Origin: an uncultured Amphritea sp.
GTDB lineage: Bacteria; Pseudomonadota; Gammaproteobacteria; Pseudomonadales; Balneatricaceae
Assembly (NCBI RefSeq): GCF_937127095.1
Contig: NZ_CAKZLP010000024.1
Location: 115,134 to 179,133 of the forward strand
DNA length: 64,000 nt
Direction: 5' to 3'
A model generated the notes under the pieces. That model was not told the DNA's origin and did not search any database. It saw only the letters and a list, made by a program, of their open reading frames with translations. Of this stretch, positions 36,611 to 45,395 are shown one piece after another (positions within the stretch are counted from its first letter, which is position 1; every line of letters begins with the position of its first letter). The position numbers and the translations under genes are program-made.

Positions 36611-39502
36611 TTACAATCCAAGCGTAGCTGAAGGCTTAGCCTGAGGGTCATTCAGTGAGGGAACCGGGAAGCAGCTGAACAACCGCTCGCCGGGTATCTT
36701 ATCCGTCAGCTGCTGTTTAACCCGGTCGGCACGCTGCTGCGCCAGTTCGACCAGCCGCTGCCGCTCCTGCGCTGTAAGTTCCTCGGCAGTGAACGGTTTC
36801 TCGCGTTTTTTGTTCGCCGCTTCCACCTCGGCCCTGATTAGCGTCTGATCCTGCTGCACCGCCTGGCCGCAGATATTCAGCCGCATCCCTTTACGCTCAG
36901 TCATCATCGACTCTATTTTCGCCAGATAGTCCACGGCATCGTCATTCAGCTCAGCACTACCCGGGGCAAAGACAATCGGATTCAGCGTAATAAAACTACC
37001 ATCCTTCGCCGCACTGGCGGCCAGGCTGATCAGCGTGCCGTAGGGTTGCAGCGATTTAAGCAGAATACTGAAGGCGGCCTGCTTAAGGCCTTTTCCGGCC
37101 AACAGGGTAACAACGCTTTGCAAACCAAAATCCGGGTCTTCCAGTGAGCCACTGATCGGCACATCCAGATCGATATTGTCATCACCGTCCTGAAGAATCG
37201 AGACCGCGGTGCCCAGCGGCATCGATAACTTCTTACTGAAGGCCGCCATCTGTTCCTGATCCGCAGGCTCGACCTCAAGACGGTGAATCTTAATCTGGTT
37301 TTTACCACTGATCTTCCCGGCACTCAGCTTGCCGCTGCTATTCAGCTGTAGCTGACCATTTTGCAGATAATAGCCGGTATATTCGATGCTATAGGGGCTC
37401 AGTCTAGGCAGCTCAAGTTGTTTCAGGTCGCCCTTCCAGCTGGCACTGTCACCACCGCCTGCAAGATCGGTATCACCGCTCAGCGTGAAGGTGGTAAAAC
37501 TGTTGAGCTTCAATCCCAGATCAAAGGTAGCTGGTTTCTGACTCCCCGTATCCAGCCCCTGCAACTGGACTTTATCGATCAGAATCTCAGAATTGAAAGG
37601 GGGAGAGGTGCCGTTGTCGGCAAACATAACCTTACTGTCCCCGGTAATCAGTAACTCGTTCACCCTAACGCGCAGAGCCGGTTCTGCATTGCCTGTAGGA
37701 GCAGTGCTGTCGGTAGTGTTACTACCTGCCTCTGACGACGTCAGCGTATTAATCCCCTGCTGCAGCCGGGTTACATTAACCGGTTGTTTGTCAGCGCTAA
37801 GCTGTTCATTAAGTTGCAGATTTTGCAGTTCAACCCGATTGATCGTCAGTGCTTTGCCCAGGACAAAGCCAACATCGCTGAGCTTCAGATTTAGCGTTGC
37901 CAGGGTAGCCTCGGCCTGCGGTGACAGCGCCAGTCCGGTAGCATCAAGTCCGCCCAGGCTCAGTTTTTCCGGCAGCGCCAAACTGATATCACTGAAGCGG
38001 GCTTTATTTAACGTGACCAGTTGCTGATCACCTTGCAGCGCTTTCACTTCAACCCCGTTCAGCGCCAACTGACCGTTTTCACCACTGATCGCCGGGGGTT
38101 GCTGCTGTAAAGCCAGGGCGACACCCCCCTGCCAGTCAATCGTATCCACATCAGCCTGCAGGCGTTCAGCCATCTGATAAAGCAGTTTGCCGGTTTTTAA
38201 CTGCCCTTTAACATCAACCTTATCAGCTCCGGCCGGGTTAAAATTCAGCCCCGTCGTTCCCTGCCAGTCAGCGCTGTCCAGTTGCAGCTTCAAGCCATCA
38301 TCACCCTCAAGATTGAGCGCAGCCATATTCACCTGCCCATCCACTCCGACCGTCTCAATACCAGCTGTACCGAAGTTAACACGGGTATCACCCTGCCAAC
38401 CGCCACCCTGCAGCGTCAGGTTGATCGCATCGCTATCGAAACCAAGGTCGGTCATATCCAGCTGACCTTTTACACCCACCTGTTGAATACCGGCTTCACC
38501 GAAACTCAGATCCGTGCGACCCCGCCAGCGGCTCTCGCTAAGCTGAAGTTTCATCGCATCCGCAATCAACCCGAGCGCAGACATCTTCAGTTCACCGTCA
38601 ACCATCACCGACTCTGGCTTACCGGTGTTCATTTTAAACTCGGTCTGACCATTCCAGTTAAGCTGCTGCTGACTGAGATCCAACCCGGTCTGCTGCCAGT
38701 TAAAATCATCCACCTGGACACTGCCATGCTGAGTGATACTAATCTGTTCGCCAGCGATGATAGTCAGTTGCAGATCAGTGGTCAGGGTCGCCTGAAGCTC
38801 CGGGACAAAGGGCGCAGTGAATGGGTGCAGTGGCAGGTGATCCAGCTTCAGATGCAACTCAGAACGCTTAGTTTCCGGCAGCGGCTGTCCCTGCGTATTC
38901 AGATTAAACCCGGCACCATTGATCGCCCCGGCAAGCGAAAGGTTAGTGATCGCGTCCTCCTGCCAGGTATAAAAAGTGTCTAGCTCAGCGTTATCGATAC
39001 GTAGCTGGTGATCACCCTCTTGTAGTTGTGAGCGCCAGCTAAAATCGGAAATACTCAGGTGCGCCAGGCCAAACTGCCATGCGGAGGGTTCAGCCGGAGT
39101 CGTTTCAGGATCGTCCGGAGATGGCCCTGGCAGCGCCACCGGCCCAAGGAAAAACTGGCGCGGCTCAGTGTCGGGCTGCTCATGCAGATAGAGCGTAATC
39201 CCTTCAAGGGTCAGATCACTGATAAGGATGCGCTGCTCTGTCAGGGCGCTGTAATCCAGATCAACCACCAGCTTATCGAGGCGCAGCTCCGGCTGTTCAG
39301 GGGTTATAACAGACACTCCCTGCAGTGTTATCCGACCGGTAAACCAGTTAATCGATACTGAGTAGATCCGTGCGCTGCTTGCGCCCTGATCCAGCAACCA
39401 CTGAACCGCTACATCCCGCCCTAGCTGCACGGCGGTATGCAGTACTAAAAAAATCACCAGCACCGCAATACAAGTGCCACGTAGAAACCCTTTCAAACTC
39501 AT
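36611..39502 (-). CDS. Large AsmA-like DUF748 protein
   Basis: This is a 963-residue envelope protein with one N-terminal inner-membrane helix (about 9-27) and a very long periplasmic part of repeated beta strands, as in AsmA/TamB/YhdP-type bridges proposed to move phospholipid. Residues about 300-470 contain four degenerate tandem copies of a 45-50-residue unit, each with W(R/Q)G followed by ...DLSFGEAG or VNFGTAG-like turns. The C-terminal region (about 830-950) resembles an OmpA-type domain (NPIVFAPGSAELNDDAVDYLAKIESMM). It is a single gene unit, opposed to ybbP. Confidence 0.8.
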   Translation of the reverse strand: MSLKGFLRGTCIAVLVIFLVLHTAVQLGRDVAVQWLLDQGASSARIYSVSINWFTGRITLQGVSVITPEQPELRLDKLVVDLDYSALTEQRILISDLTLEGITLYLHEQPDTEPRQFFLGPVALPGPSPDDPETTPAEPSAWQFGLAHLSISDFSWRSQLQEGDHQLRIDNAELDTFYTWQEDAITNLSLAGAINGAGFNLNTQGQPLPETKRSELHLKLDHLPLHPFTAPFVPELQATLTTDLQLTIIAGEQISITQHGSVQVDDFNWQQTGLDLSQQQLNWNGQTEFKMNTGKPESVMVDGELKMSALGLIADAMKLQLSESRWRGRTDLSFGEAGIQQVGVKGQLDMTDLGFDSDAINLTLQGGGWQGDTRVNFGTAGIETVGVDGQVNMAALNLEGDDGLKLQLDSADWQGTTGLNFNPAGADKVDVKGQLKTGKLLYQMAERLQADVDTIDWQGGVALALQQQPPAISGENGQLALNGVEVKALQGDQQLVTLNKARFSDISLALPEKLSLGGLDATGLALSPQAEATLATLNLKLSDVGFVLGKALTINRVELQNLQLNEQLSADKQPVNVTRLQQGINTLTSSEAGSNTTDSTAPTGNAEPALRVRVNELLITGDSKVMFADNGTSPPFNSEILIDKVQLQGLDTGSQKPATFDLGLKLNSFTTFTLSGDTDLAGGGDSASWKGDLKQLELPRLSPYSIEYTGYYLQNGQLQLNSSGKLSAGKISGKNQIKIHRLEVEPADQEQMAAFSKKLSMPLGTAVSILQDGDDNIDLDVPISGSLEDPDFGLQSVVTLLAGKGLKQAAFSILLKSLQPYGTLISLAASAAKDGSFITLNPIVFAPGSAELNDDAVDYLAKIESMMTERKGMRLNICGQAVQQDQTLIRAEVEAANKKREKPFTAEELTAQERQRLVELAQQRADRVKQQLTDKIPGERLFSCFPVPSLNDPQAKPSATLGL

Positions 39503-39782
39503 ATATCAGTCCGTCTGCTCTTCTGATCCGGTTCTTTAGATAGTAGCAGGTTGTCTGGCGGTCGGGGAGATCATCAGCACTCCCGGATCCGGTTGTATGA
39601 CGATAGATTACAACCTGTAATGGATATTAATACGACTACCGAAAGGATTAAGACCAATAGATCGCTACCCAGAAAAGCCCCATGCTGATAGAATCGCCGC
39701 CCGAATCGTTTAAAAAAGATGCCCTAAGGCACACAGATGTTCGGTTCATAACAGTTCTATAAATGACTATGGGTGAATAATC

Positions 39783-39911
39783 ATGGCAAACCATGACGAA
39801 AACTTCCGTGACAGCTCAGGTCCAGTCTGGTTCCTGATCAACACTGCAGCCCTGGCATGGATTTGCATGCCTGCTATTATTGGCTGGAGCCATGTAGTAC
39901 AGGCAATGTAA
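39783..39911 (+). CDS. Small single-pass membrane protein, unknown
   Basis: This is a 42-residue ORF: a charged N-terminus (MANHDENFRDSSG), one hydrophobic helix (VWFLINTAALAWICMPAIIGW, about residues 15-35) and a short HVVQAM tail. GGTGA lies 7 bases before the ATG, and a strong terminator follows 27 bases later, so it forms a complete one-gene unit. I do not recognise the family. It is not a light-harvesting subunit and does not match CydX or the other small oxidase subunits I know. The Trp-, Cys- and Pro-containing helix suggests a partner role in a membrane complex. Confidence 0.6.
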   Translation: MANHDENFRDSSGPVWFLINTAALAWICMPAIIGWSHVVQAM

Positions 39912-39938
39912 TGCAGTTGTAAGCCGTTACGGTTAAAT

Positions 39939-39969
39939 AAAAAAGGCCTTCTTTATGAAGGCCTTTTTA
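39939..39969 (+). terminator. Rho-independent terminator
   Basis: The stem AAAAAGGCCTTC, loop TTTAT and GAAGGCCTTTTT follow the small membrane protein gene. The symmetrical A/T tracts let it also stop leftward transcription from rpiA, which ends 49 bases to the right. Confidence 0.9.
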
Positions 39970-40017
39970 TTGTCTGATACTTATTTTACAGGCAACGGCT
40001 TACTTAACAGATAATGG

Positions 40018-40689
40018 TTAACGGGTAATCGTTACCACGCCATCCGCGGTCCCCATCAGCACCACATTCGCACCCCTCCGGGCAAACAGACCGTTGGTCA
40101 CCACACCGACAATATTATTGATCTCGGCTTCCAGAGTCTCTGGCTGCTCAATCTCCAGGCCGTGCAGGTCGAGAATAATGTTACCGTTATCAGTAATGAA
40201 GCCTTCACGGTAAACCGGCATACACTCCAGCTGGACCAGTCTGCGGGCAACCTGAGAACGGGCCATCGGAATCACCTCTACCGGCAGCGGAAATCCGCCC
40301 AGCAGATTAACTTTTTTACTCTCATCAACGATACAGACAAACTCTTTCGCCACCTCAGCGACAATCTTTTCCCGGGTCAGCGCACCGCCCCCCCCTTTGA
40401 TCAGGTTCAGCCGGCCATCAAATTCATCAGCACCGTCAACATAGACCTCCATCTTATCAACAGAGTTCATATCATACACATCTATGCCATGCCCTCTGAG
40501 ACGCTCGGCAGTCGCCTCTGAACTGGCAACCGCAGCTTCAAACAGATGCTTAATCTTCGCCAGCTCATCGATAAAGAAGTTTGCAGTAGAACCGGTGCCA
40601 ACACCAATGATTGAATCACTGCTCAGTTTCGGCTGGATATAGGACACTGCAGCCTGAGCGACTGCCAGCTTCATCTCATCCTGTGTCAT
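40018..40689 (-). CDS. rpiA: Ribose-5-phosphate isomerase A
   Basis: RpiA interconverts ribose 5-phosphate and ribulose 5-phosphate in the pentose phosphate pathway. The 223-residue protein has [18 protein letters not shown] (phosphate loop), the active-site [24 protein letters not shown] with catalytic Asp, Glu and Lys, and the C-terminal [14 protein letters not shown]. Length equals the E. coli enzyme. It is divergent from ilvA over a 155-base gap, an arrangement shared with Pseudomonas. Confidence 0.97.
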   Translation of the reverse strand: MTQDEMKLAVAQAAVSYIQPKLSSDSIIGVGTGSTANFFIDELAKIKHLFEAAVASSEATAERLRGHGIDVYDMNSVDKMEVYVDGADEFDGRLNLIKGGGGALTREKIVAEVAKEFVCIVDESKKVNLLGGFPLPVEVIPMARSQVARRLVQLECMPVYREGFITDNGNIILDLHGLEIEQPETLEAEINNIVGVVTNGLFARRGANVVLMGTADGVVTITR

Positions 40690-40844
40690 ATTATGGCAAA
40701 CCCCGTATAAATGTCGTTAACTGGCGAGATTATACGCTGATTGATCTTTATCTTATAGACGAAAACTCTCTCAGAGATTACCATTTAACGCTTTATTCAC
40801 ACTGCCTCCTAAGCCGGACCGCAGCAAGACACTGAAAGCATCCA

Positions 40845-42362
40845 ATGGCTCACCGATATATAAAGAAAATTCTTGATGCCCGCGTCTATGACGCCGCTAT
40901 CGAAACCCCTCTGGACGAAGCAACCAGCCTCAGCAGCCGACTGGGCAACCGGGTATTGCTGAAGCGGGAAGACCTGCAACCGGTATTCTCCTTCAAGCTG
41001 CGCGGCGCCTATAACAAAATGGCTCAGCTGACTGAAGAGGAGCGTAAGCGGGGCGTGATTGCCGCATCCGCTGGTAATCACGCACAGGGACTGGCGATGT
41101 CCGCCAAAATCCTGGGGGTTAAAGCCACCATTGTGATGCCAAAAACCACCCCGGATATCAAAGTCAACAGCGTCCGGGCGCGGGGCGGCAAGGTTATTCT
41201 TCACGGGGAAACCTTTGACGAAGCCTCCAAACACTCATTCAAACTGGTTGAAGAACAGGGACTGACCTACGTCCATCCCTACGACGATATCGATGTGATC
41301 GCCGGCCAGGGCACCATTGCGATGGAACTGCTGCGTCAGGAAAGCGGCCCGATTGATGCCGTGTTTGTTCCGGTCGGTGGCGGCGGTCTGATCTCCGGAA
41401 TCGCGGTATATATCAAATATCTGCGCCCGGAAACCAAAGTGATCGGGGTTGAATCTGAAGACTCCGCCTGCCTTAAAGCCGCCCTTGAAGCGGGCGAGCG
41501 GGTCATCCTGCCTCAGGTCGGCATCTTTGCCGATGGCGTCGCCGTCGCTCAGATCGGAGAGAACACCTTCGAGCTGTGCAAACAGTTTGTCGATGAAGTC
41601 ATCACCGTTAATACTGATGAGATCTGTGCCGCGATCAAGGATATCTTTGAAGATACCCGTTCGATCACCGAGCCTGCCGGTGCCCTCGCAGTGGCCGGCC
41701 TGAAGAAATACGTTGCCCGGGAATCCGCAAAGAATCAGACACTGATTGCCATCGATAGCGGCGCCAATGTTAACTTTGACCGCCTGCGCCATATCGCCGA
41801 ACGCTCCGAACTGGGCGAAAACCGTGAAGCGATTATCGCCGTTAAGATTCCCGAGAGACCGGGGAGTTTTAAAGAGTTCTGTAGCGCCCTGGGCAAACGC
41901 AATATCACTGAGTTTAATTATCGCTACGCCAATGATACTGATGCTCAGATCTTTGTCGGGGTGCAGTTGCAGGCCGGTCCGGATGCCCGTTCAGAGCTGC
42001 TATCAGAGCTGAAATCAGAAGCCTATAAAGTCATTGATCTGTCTGATAACGAGATGGCGAAGCTCCATGTTCGCTATATGGTCGGCGGCCATGCACCGGA
42101 GTCAGTCACCAATGAGATTCTCTACCGGTTTGAGTTTCCCGAGCGTCCCGGTGCACTGATGAACTTCCTGAAAAAACTGGGTGGCCGCTGGAACATCTCG
42201 ATGTTCCACTACCGCAACCATGGTGCGGCCTATGGCCGGGTATTGGTCGGACTACAGGTACCGGAAGATGAACGACCGCTGGTGGCCGAGTTCCTCAGCG
42301 ATATTGGCTATAACTACTGGGAAGAGACCGACAACCCGGCCTACAAGCTGTTTCTTGGCTAA
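40845..42362 (+). CDS. ilvA: Threonine deaminase, biosynthetic
   Basis: IlvA converts threonine to 2-oxobutyrate, the first step of isoleucine synthesis. At 505 residues it has a PLP catalytic domain with Lys51 in FSFKLRGAYNKM, the phosphate loop VGGGGLISGIA and substrate segment SAGNHAQGLA. Two ACT-like regulatory domains fill the C-terminal third (KIPERPGSFKEF and RFEFPERPGALMNFL). Those double domains mark the allosteric biosynthetic form, inhibited by isoleucine in known cases. A terminator follows. Confidence 0.96.
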   Translation: MAHRYIKKILDARVYDAAIETPLDEATSLSSRLGNRVLLKREDLQPVFSFKLRGAYNKMAQLTEEERKRGVIAASAGNHAQGLAMSAKILGVKATIVMPKTTPDIKVNSVRARGGKVILHGETFDEASKHSFKLVEEQGLTYVHPYDDIDVIAGQGTIAMELLRQESGPIDAVFVPVGGGGLISGIAVYIKYLRPETKVIGVESEDSACLKAALEAGERVILPQVGIFADGVAVAQIGENTFELCKQFVDEVITVNTDEICAAIKDIFEDTRSITEPAGALAVAGLKKYVARESAKNQTLIAIDSGANVNFDRLRHIAERSELGENREAIIAVKIPERPGSFKEFCSALGKRNITEFNYRYANDTDAQIFVGVQLQAGPDARSELLSELKSEAYKVIDLSDNEMAKLHVRYMVGGHAPESVTNEILYRFEFPERPGALMNFLKKLGGRWNISMFHYRNHGAAYGRVLVGLQVPEDERPLVAEFLSDIGYNYWEETDNPAYKLFLG

Positions 42363-42387
42363 CCGGTACAGTTTCTCTTGGACTAGA

Positions 42388-42416
42388 TAAAAAACGCACT
42401 TCGGTGCGTTTTTTTT
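42388..42416 (+). terminator. Rho-independent terminator of ilvA
   Basis: The stem AAAAACGCAC, loop TTCG and GTGCGTTTTT is followed by more T. The UUCG tetraloop with a GC-rich stem makes a strong terminator 26 bases after the ilvA stop. Confidence 0.92.
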
Positions 42417-42443
42417 GTGTAACAAGAGAATCTGTATGCTTAG

Positions 42444-42944
42444 TTATGGCATTTCAGGGGAATGATCAAACTTATCGGTAAAAAACGCCTTCAGCACAAA
42501 CAACAGAATCGATGTTGTACCCCAGCTCAGGCCGACCACAACACCGAAATCAATAATACCTCGCCACGGCTGTTGCAGCATATGCACCAGCTGTATCAGA
42601 GTGATGATACCCAACAACAAGCAATAAGTAATGATCATCCGCTTGCGCCGTATATGAAAAAAACCCATACAAAACAGCGGGGCCAGAATTAATCGCAGCG
42701 GCGTTACATTATCCCGCAGATAAAGTAACCGGGCAGCCACTCTGGGTGAATAGCCGCGCTGAAAGCCTTTATAACCCTCTGCAAACCCCATGAACAGTAC
42801 ACTAAACGCCAGCGCTACCCAGTGGTACCAGCTCAGTGAATAAGCAAACGTATCCAGCCCGATAGTACCAATACGCACAATGGCACTGCCAAAGATGAAT
42901 GCAATGCCGATAAAACCCCAAAGTACAGCAATATAGCCCAACAC
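42444..42944 (-). CDS. Membrane protein, unknown
   Basis: This is a 166-residue protein with about four hydrophobic helices: IAVLWGFIGIAFIFGSAIV, WVALAFSVLFMGFAEGY, MIITYCLLLGIITLIQLVH and GVVVGLSWGTTSILLFVL. A cytosolic basic segment between the second and third (RLLYLRDNVTPLRLIL...FHIRRKR) is prominent. Start is GTG at 42944 with GGA 6 bases upstream. I do not recognise the family. It lies between the ilvA terminator and the dctM terminator, and is likely its own transcription unit. Confidence 0.72.
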   Translation of the reverse strand: MLGYIAVLWGFIGIAFIFGSAIVRIGTIGLDTFAYSLSWYHWVALAFSVLFMGFAEGYKGFQRGYSPRVAARLLYLRDNVTPLRLILAPLFCMGFFHIRRKRMIITYCLLLGIITLIQLVHMLQQPWRGIIDFGVVVGLSWGTTSILLFVLKAFFTDKFDHSPEMP

Positions 42945-43011
42945 AATAAATCCATCAGCAAGTGATCAACAGGAGCGCAATTATAATGGATTCAAAATTT
43001 TCTGACGACAT

Positions 43012-43047
43012 AAAAAAAGGCCGCATATTCATTCGAAATATACGGCC
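43012..43047 (-). terminator. Terminator after dctM (leftward)
   Basis: Read leftward, GGCCG(T)ATATT pairs with AATAT(G)CGGCC around a short loop, and seven T residues follow. It sits 127 bases beyond the dctM stop and closes the dctPQM operon. Confidence 0.8.
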
Positions 43048-43174
43048 CTGAATAACTTTTCATCCGGATTGGGAGGATGAGCAGTCTATTGTAAAACAGT
43101 AAGGCGGTTGAGCAGTCCCGGTAAAACGTTTGTCTCTGCTGGCGTTAACAGGCAATGCTCTCTGATAGTCCTCG

Positions 43175-44572
43175 TTAGTAACCTTTTAACTGATCAATAT
43201 ATTCCGGCAGGAACAACGATATCTGCGGCACATAGGTAATCAGCATCAGGAACATCAGTAGCAGACTCAGCCATGGCAGACACGCTTTGATAACCCAGAT
43301 CATATTCTTGCCGGTTATCCCTGCTGTGACAAAGAGGTTAAGCCCCACTGGCGGCGTCAGCATGCCGATCTCCATGTTCACTACCATGATAATACCCAGA
43401 TGGATCGGATCGATACCCAGCTTCATGGCAATCGGGAACAGAATAGGCGCCATAATCAGCAGAATAGCTGACGGCTCCATAAAGTTACCGGCGATCAGCA
43501 GCAGAATATTCACCACGATCAGAAAGCCCCACGCAGGCAGTCCCCAGTGAACAATGACTTCAGCAATCTGGTGTGGAATCCGTTCAGTCGTCAGCACATG
43601 TGCAAACAGCATCGCGTTAGCAATAATGAACAGTAGCATCAGGGACACTTTAGAGGCATCCAGAAGAACCTTACGCACTTCCGGATGGCGAGCAGACTTA
43701 GGGATCGCCCACAGCATCTGCAGCAGGTTACGCACTATCGCTGAAGCAAATGCCTCCCCCTCATTGCGCCATGTGATGTCTTTCATCGGACCAATATCCC
43801 GATACCCCAACACCGAGACCAGGTAAGCATAGACTGCGGCTACCGCTGCAGCCTCAGTGGGGCTGGCAATACCGCCGTAGATCGACCCCAGCACGATGAT
43901 AATCAGCATCAACCCGCCCAGGGCAATCAGGAATGATTTACCCAGTTTGGCGACACCGGGAAACGGTTCTGCCGGCAGCTTCATAATCCGGGCCGCAATA
44001 TAGATGGCAATCATCAGAATACCGCCCATCATCAGACCCGGAATAAAGCCAGCCATAAACATCCGTGATGCAGACACTTCAGTCGCTGCTGCATAAACCA
44101 GCATCACGATGGATGGCGGAATCAGAATCCCCAGGGTACCGGCATTGGCGATAACACCGGCAGCAAAGGACTCCGGATAGCCGGAGCGCACCATCCCGGC
44201 AATAACGATAGTTCCTATTGCAGCTACAGTGGCAGGAGAAGAGCCGGAAACCGCAGCAAACAGCATACATGCCAGCACCGATGCCATCGCCAGGCCACCG
44301 CGGATATGCCCGACACTGTCAACGGCGAAGTTAATCAGTCGCTTCGCCACACCACCGGTTGAGAGGAATGCCGAGGACAGAATAAAGAACGGAATCGCCA
44401 GCAACGTATAATGTTCTGAGGTCGCTTCAAACAGCTTCAGCGAAATTGACGCCAACGAGTCATTGGAGAACATCAGGATCGTTGCCACACTGGACAGACC
44501 CAGTGCGATAGCGATCGGCATGCCCATAAACATACAGGCAAACAGGATGATAAATAGTGCAGCAGTGGTCAT
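43175..44572 (-). CDS. dctM: TRAP transporter large permease DctM
   Basis: This is the 465-residue large membrane subunit (12-helix ion-transporter-like) of a sodium-driven C4-dicarboxylate TRAP system. Family segments are LIPPSIVMLVYAAATEVSASRMFMAGFIPGL, GGIASPTEAAAVAAVYA and PVGLNLFVTAGITGK. Typical DctM proteins have about 427 residues. The excess lies around residues 255-295 (MKDITWRNEGEAFASAIVRNL...), an insertion of about 40 residues between two conserved helices. The start overlaps dctQ by 4 bases. Confidence 0.94.
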   Translation of the reverse strand: MTTAALFIILFACMFMGMPIAIALGLSSVATILMFSNDSLASISLKLFEATSEHYTLLAIPFFILSSAFLSTGGVAKRLINFAVDSVGHIRGGLAMASVLACMLFAAVSGSSPATVAAIGTIVIAGMVRSGYPESFAAGVIANAGTLGILIPPSIVMLVYAAATEVSASRMFMAGFIPGLMMGGILMIAIYIAARIMKLPAEPFPGVAKLGKSFLIALGGLMLIIIVLGSIYGGIASPTEAAAVAAVYAYLVSVLGYRDIGPMKDITWRNEGEAFASAIVRNLLQMLWAIPKSARHPEVRKVLLDASKVSLMLLFIIANAMLFAHVLTTERIPHQIAEVIVHWGLPAWGFLIVVNILLLIAGNFMEPSAILLIMAPILFPIAMKLGIDPIHLGIIMVVNMEIGMLTPPVGLNLFVTAGITGKNMIWVIKACLPWLSLLLMFLMLITYVPQISLFLPEYIDQLKGY

Positions 44573-45162
44573 GACCGCCCCTCCTTATTGCTTGCATCGC
44601 TAGCAGCGTTGCCTGCTTGTTCTTTAGCATCAAGCTCCTTAAGTTCTTTGGCAATCTCCATACTCTCTTCAGCCTCATCGCTGAAGTGAAAGCCATCAAC
44701 CTCTTTGGTAATAACCTTCCAGCCCAGCTGTAAAAAGCGCACCATCAGCAGAGCAAAGCCGATGACCAGGATGCTCATCGCCAGCCATTTGGGTACAGGC
44801 ATATCTTCCAGTTCGATACCGATCATCTTCATCTTGCTCAGATAGATCCATGAACCGTAGAGAAACAGACCGCAATAGATCAGGCAGAGGGCAACCGCCA
44901 GAATAGTAAAAAAACGGTGCGCTTTAGTTGGCAGCAGTTTAACAAACACATCCACGCCGATGTGTGCGCCCACTTTAACGCCATAAGAAGCACCATAAAG
45001 GACAAACCAGGCAGCCATCAGCAGGGTCAGTTCCTGAGCCCAGTGGATACCAGCGTTAAATCCGAAGCGCATCACCACCTCGGCAAATACCAGTAGCGTC
45101 ATCGCTACCAGCAGCAGGGAGAGGAATGCCTCTTCCAGTTGTGTCACTAGATTACGAACCAT
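44569..45162 (-). CDS. dctQ: TRAP transporter small permease DctQ
   Basis: This is the 197-residue small membrane subunit with four helices (LLLVAMTLLVFAEVVMRFGF first, FFTILAVALCLIYCGLFLYG third). It carries an acidic cytosolic C-terminal tail (DEAEESMEIAKELKELDAKEQ) longer than in many homologues. It joins DctM to form the permease used by binding protein DctP. The dctM overlap of 4 bases indicates coupled translation. A 233-base gap with two hairpins separates it from dctP, which probably lets dctP be made in excess. Confidence 0.92.
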   Translation of the reverse strand: MVRNLVTQLEEAFLSLLLVAMTLLVFAEVVMRFGFNAGIHWAQELTLLMAAWFVLYGASYGVKVGAHIGVDVFVKLLPTKAHRFFTILAVALCLIYCGLFLYGSWIYLSKMKMIGIELEDMPVPKWLAMSILVIGFALLMVRFLQLGWKVITKEVDGFHFSDEAEESMEIAKELKELDAKEQAGNAASDASNKEGRS

Positions 45163-45324
45163 GACGGCCCCCTTAGAACAACAGAATAACGTTCAACGAA
45201 CAGAAGTAACTCTGCAAAACTTATTATTGTGTTTACTTCACAGGACAAGCTTGCAGCAAATCAGCAAGAGCCGAGCCAACGTGACTCTCCTGTACAGCCT
45301 CACAAGTGGTTTAAGTATTGAGGG

Positions 45325-45355
45325 GCTGCAGCGGGGATATACCTCACGTTGCAGC
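45325..45355 (-). other. Hairpin in dctP-dctQ gap
   Basis: GCTGCAGCG pairs with CGTTGCAGC (one G-U) around a 13-base loop. No T-run follows, so transcription likely continues to dctQ. It stands next to the stronger hairpin at 45362-45387, and the pair may protect the dctP message. Confidence 0.4.
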
Positions 45356-45361
45356 AGAGTA

Positions 45362-45387
45362 CCGGCCTTCCATCAGAGGAAGGCCGG
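45362..45387 (-). other. Strong intercistronic hairpin after dctP
   Basis: A perfect 10-bp stem, CCGGCCTTCC with GGAAGGCCGG around ATCAGA, begins 9 bases after the dctP stop codon. There is no U-tract on the leftward strand. This is the pattern of a stabilising stem-loop that raises binding-protein yield relative to the permease, common in uptake operons. Confidence 0.55.
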
Positions 45388-45395
45388 ACAGCAGA

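Noticed and set aside
38282..38983. 233-codon plus-strand frame
   Set aside because: It is antisense to the repeat part of the DUF748 gene and has no ribosome site or protein-like composition.
39783..39911. Light-harvesting or cytochrome oxidase small subunit
   Set aside because: It lacks the chlorophyll-binding His pattern and the motifs of CydX, and no pigment or oxidase genes are nearby.
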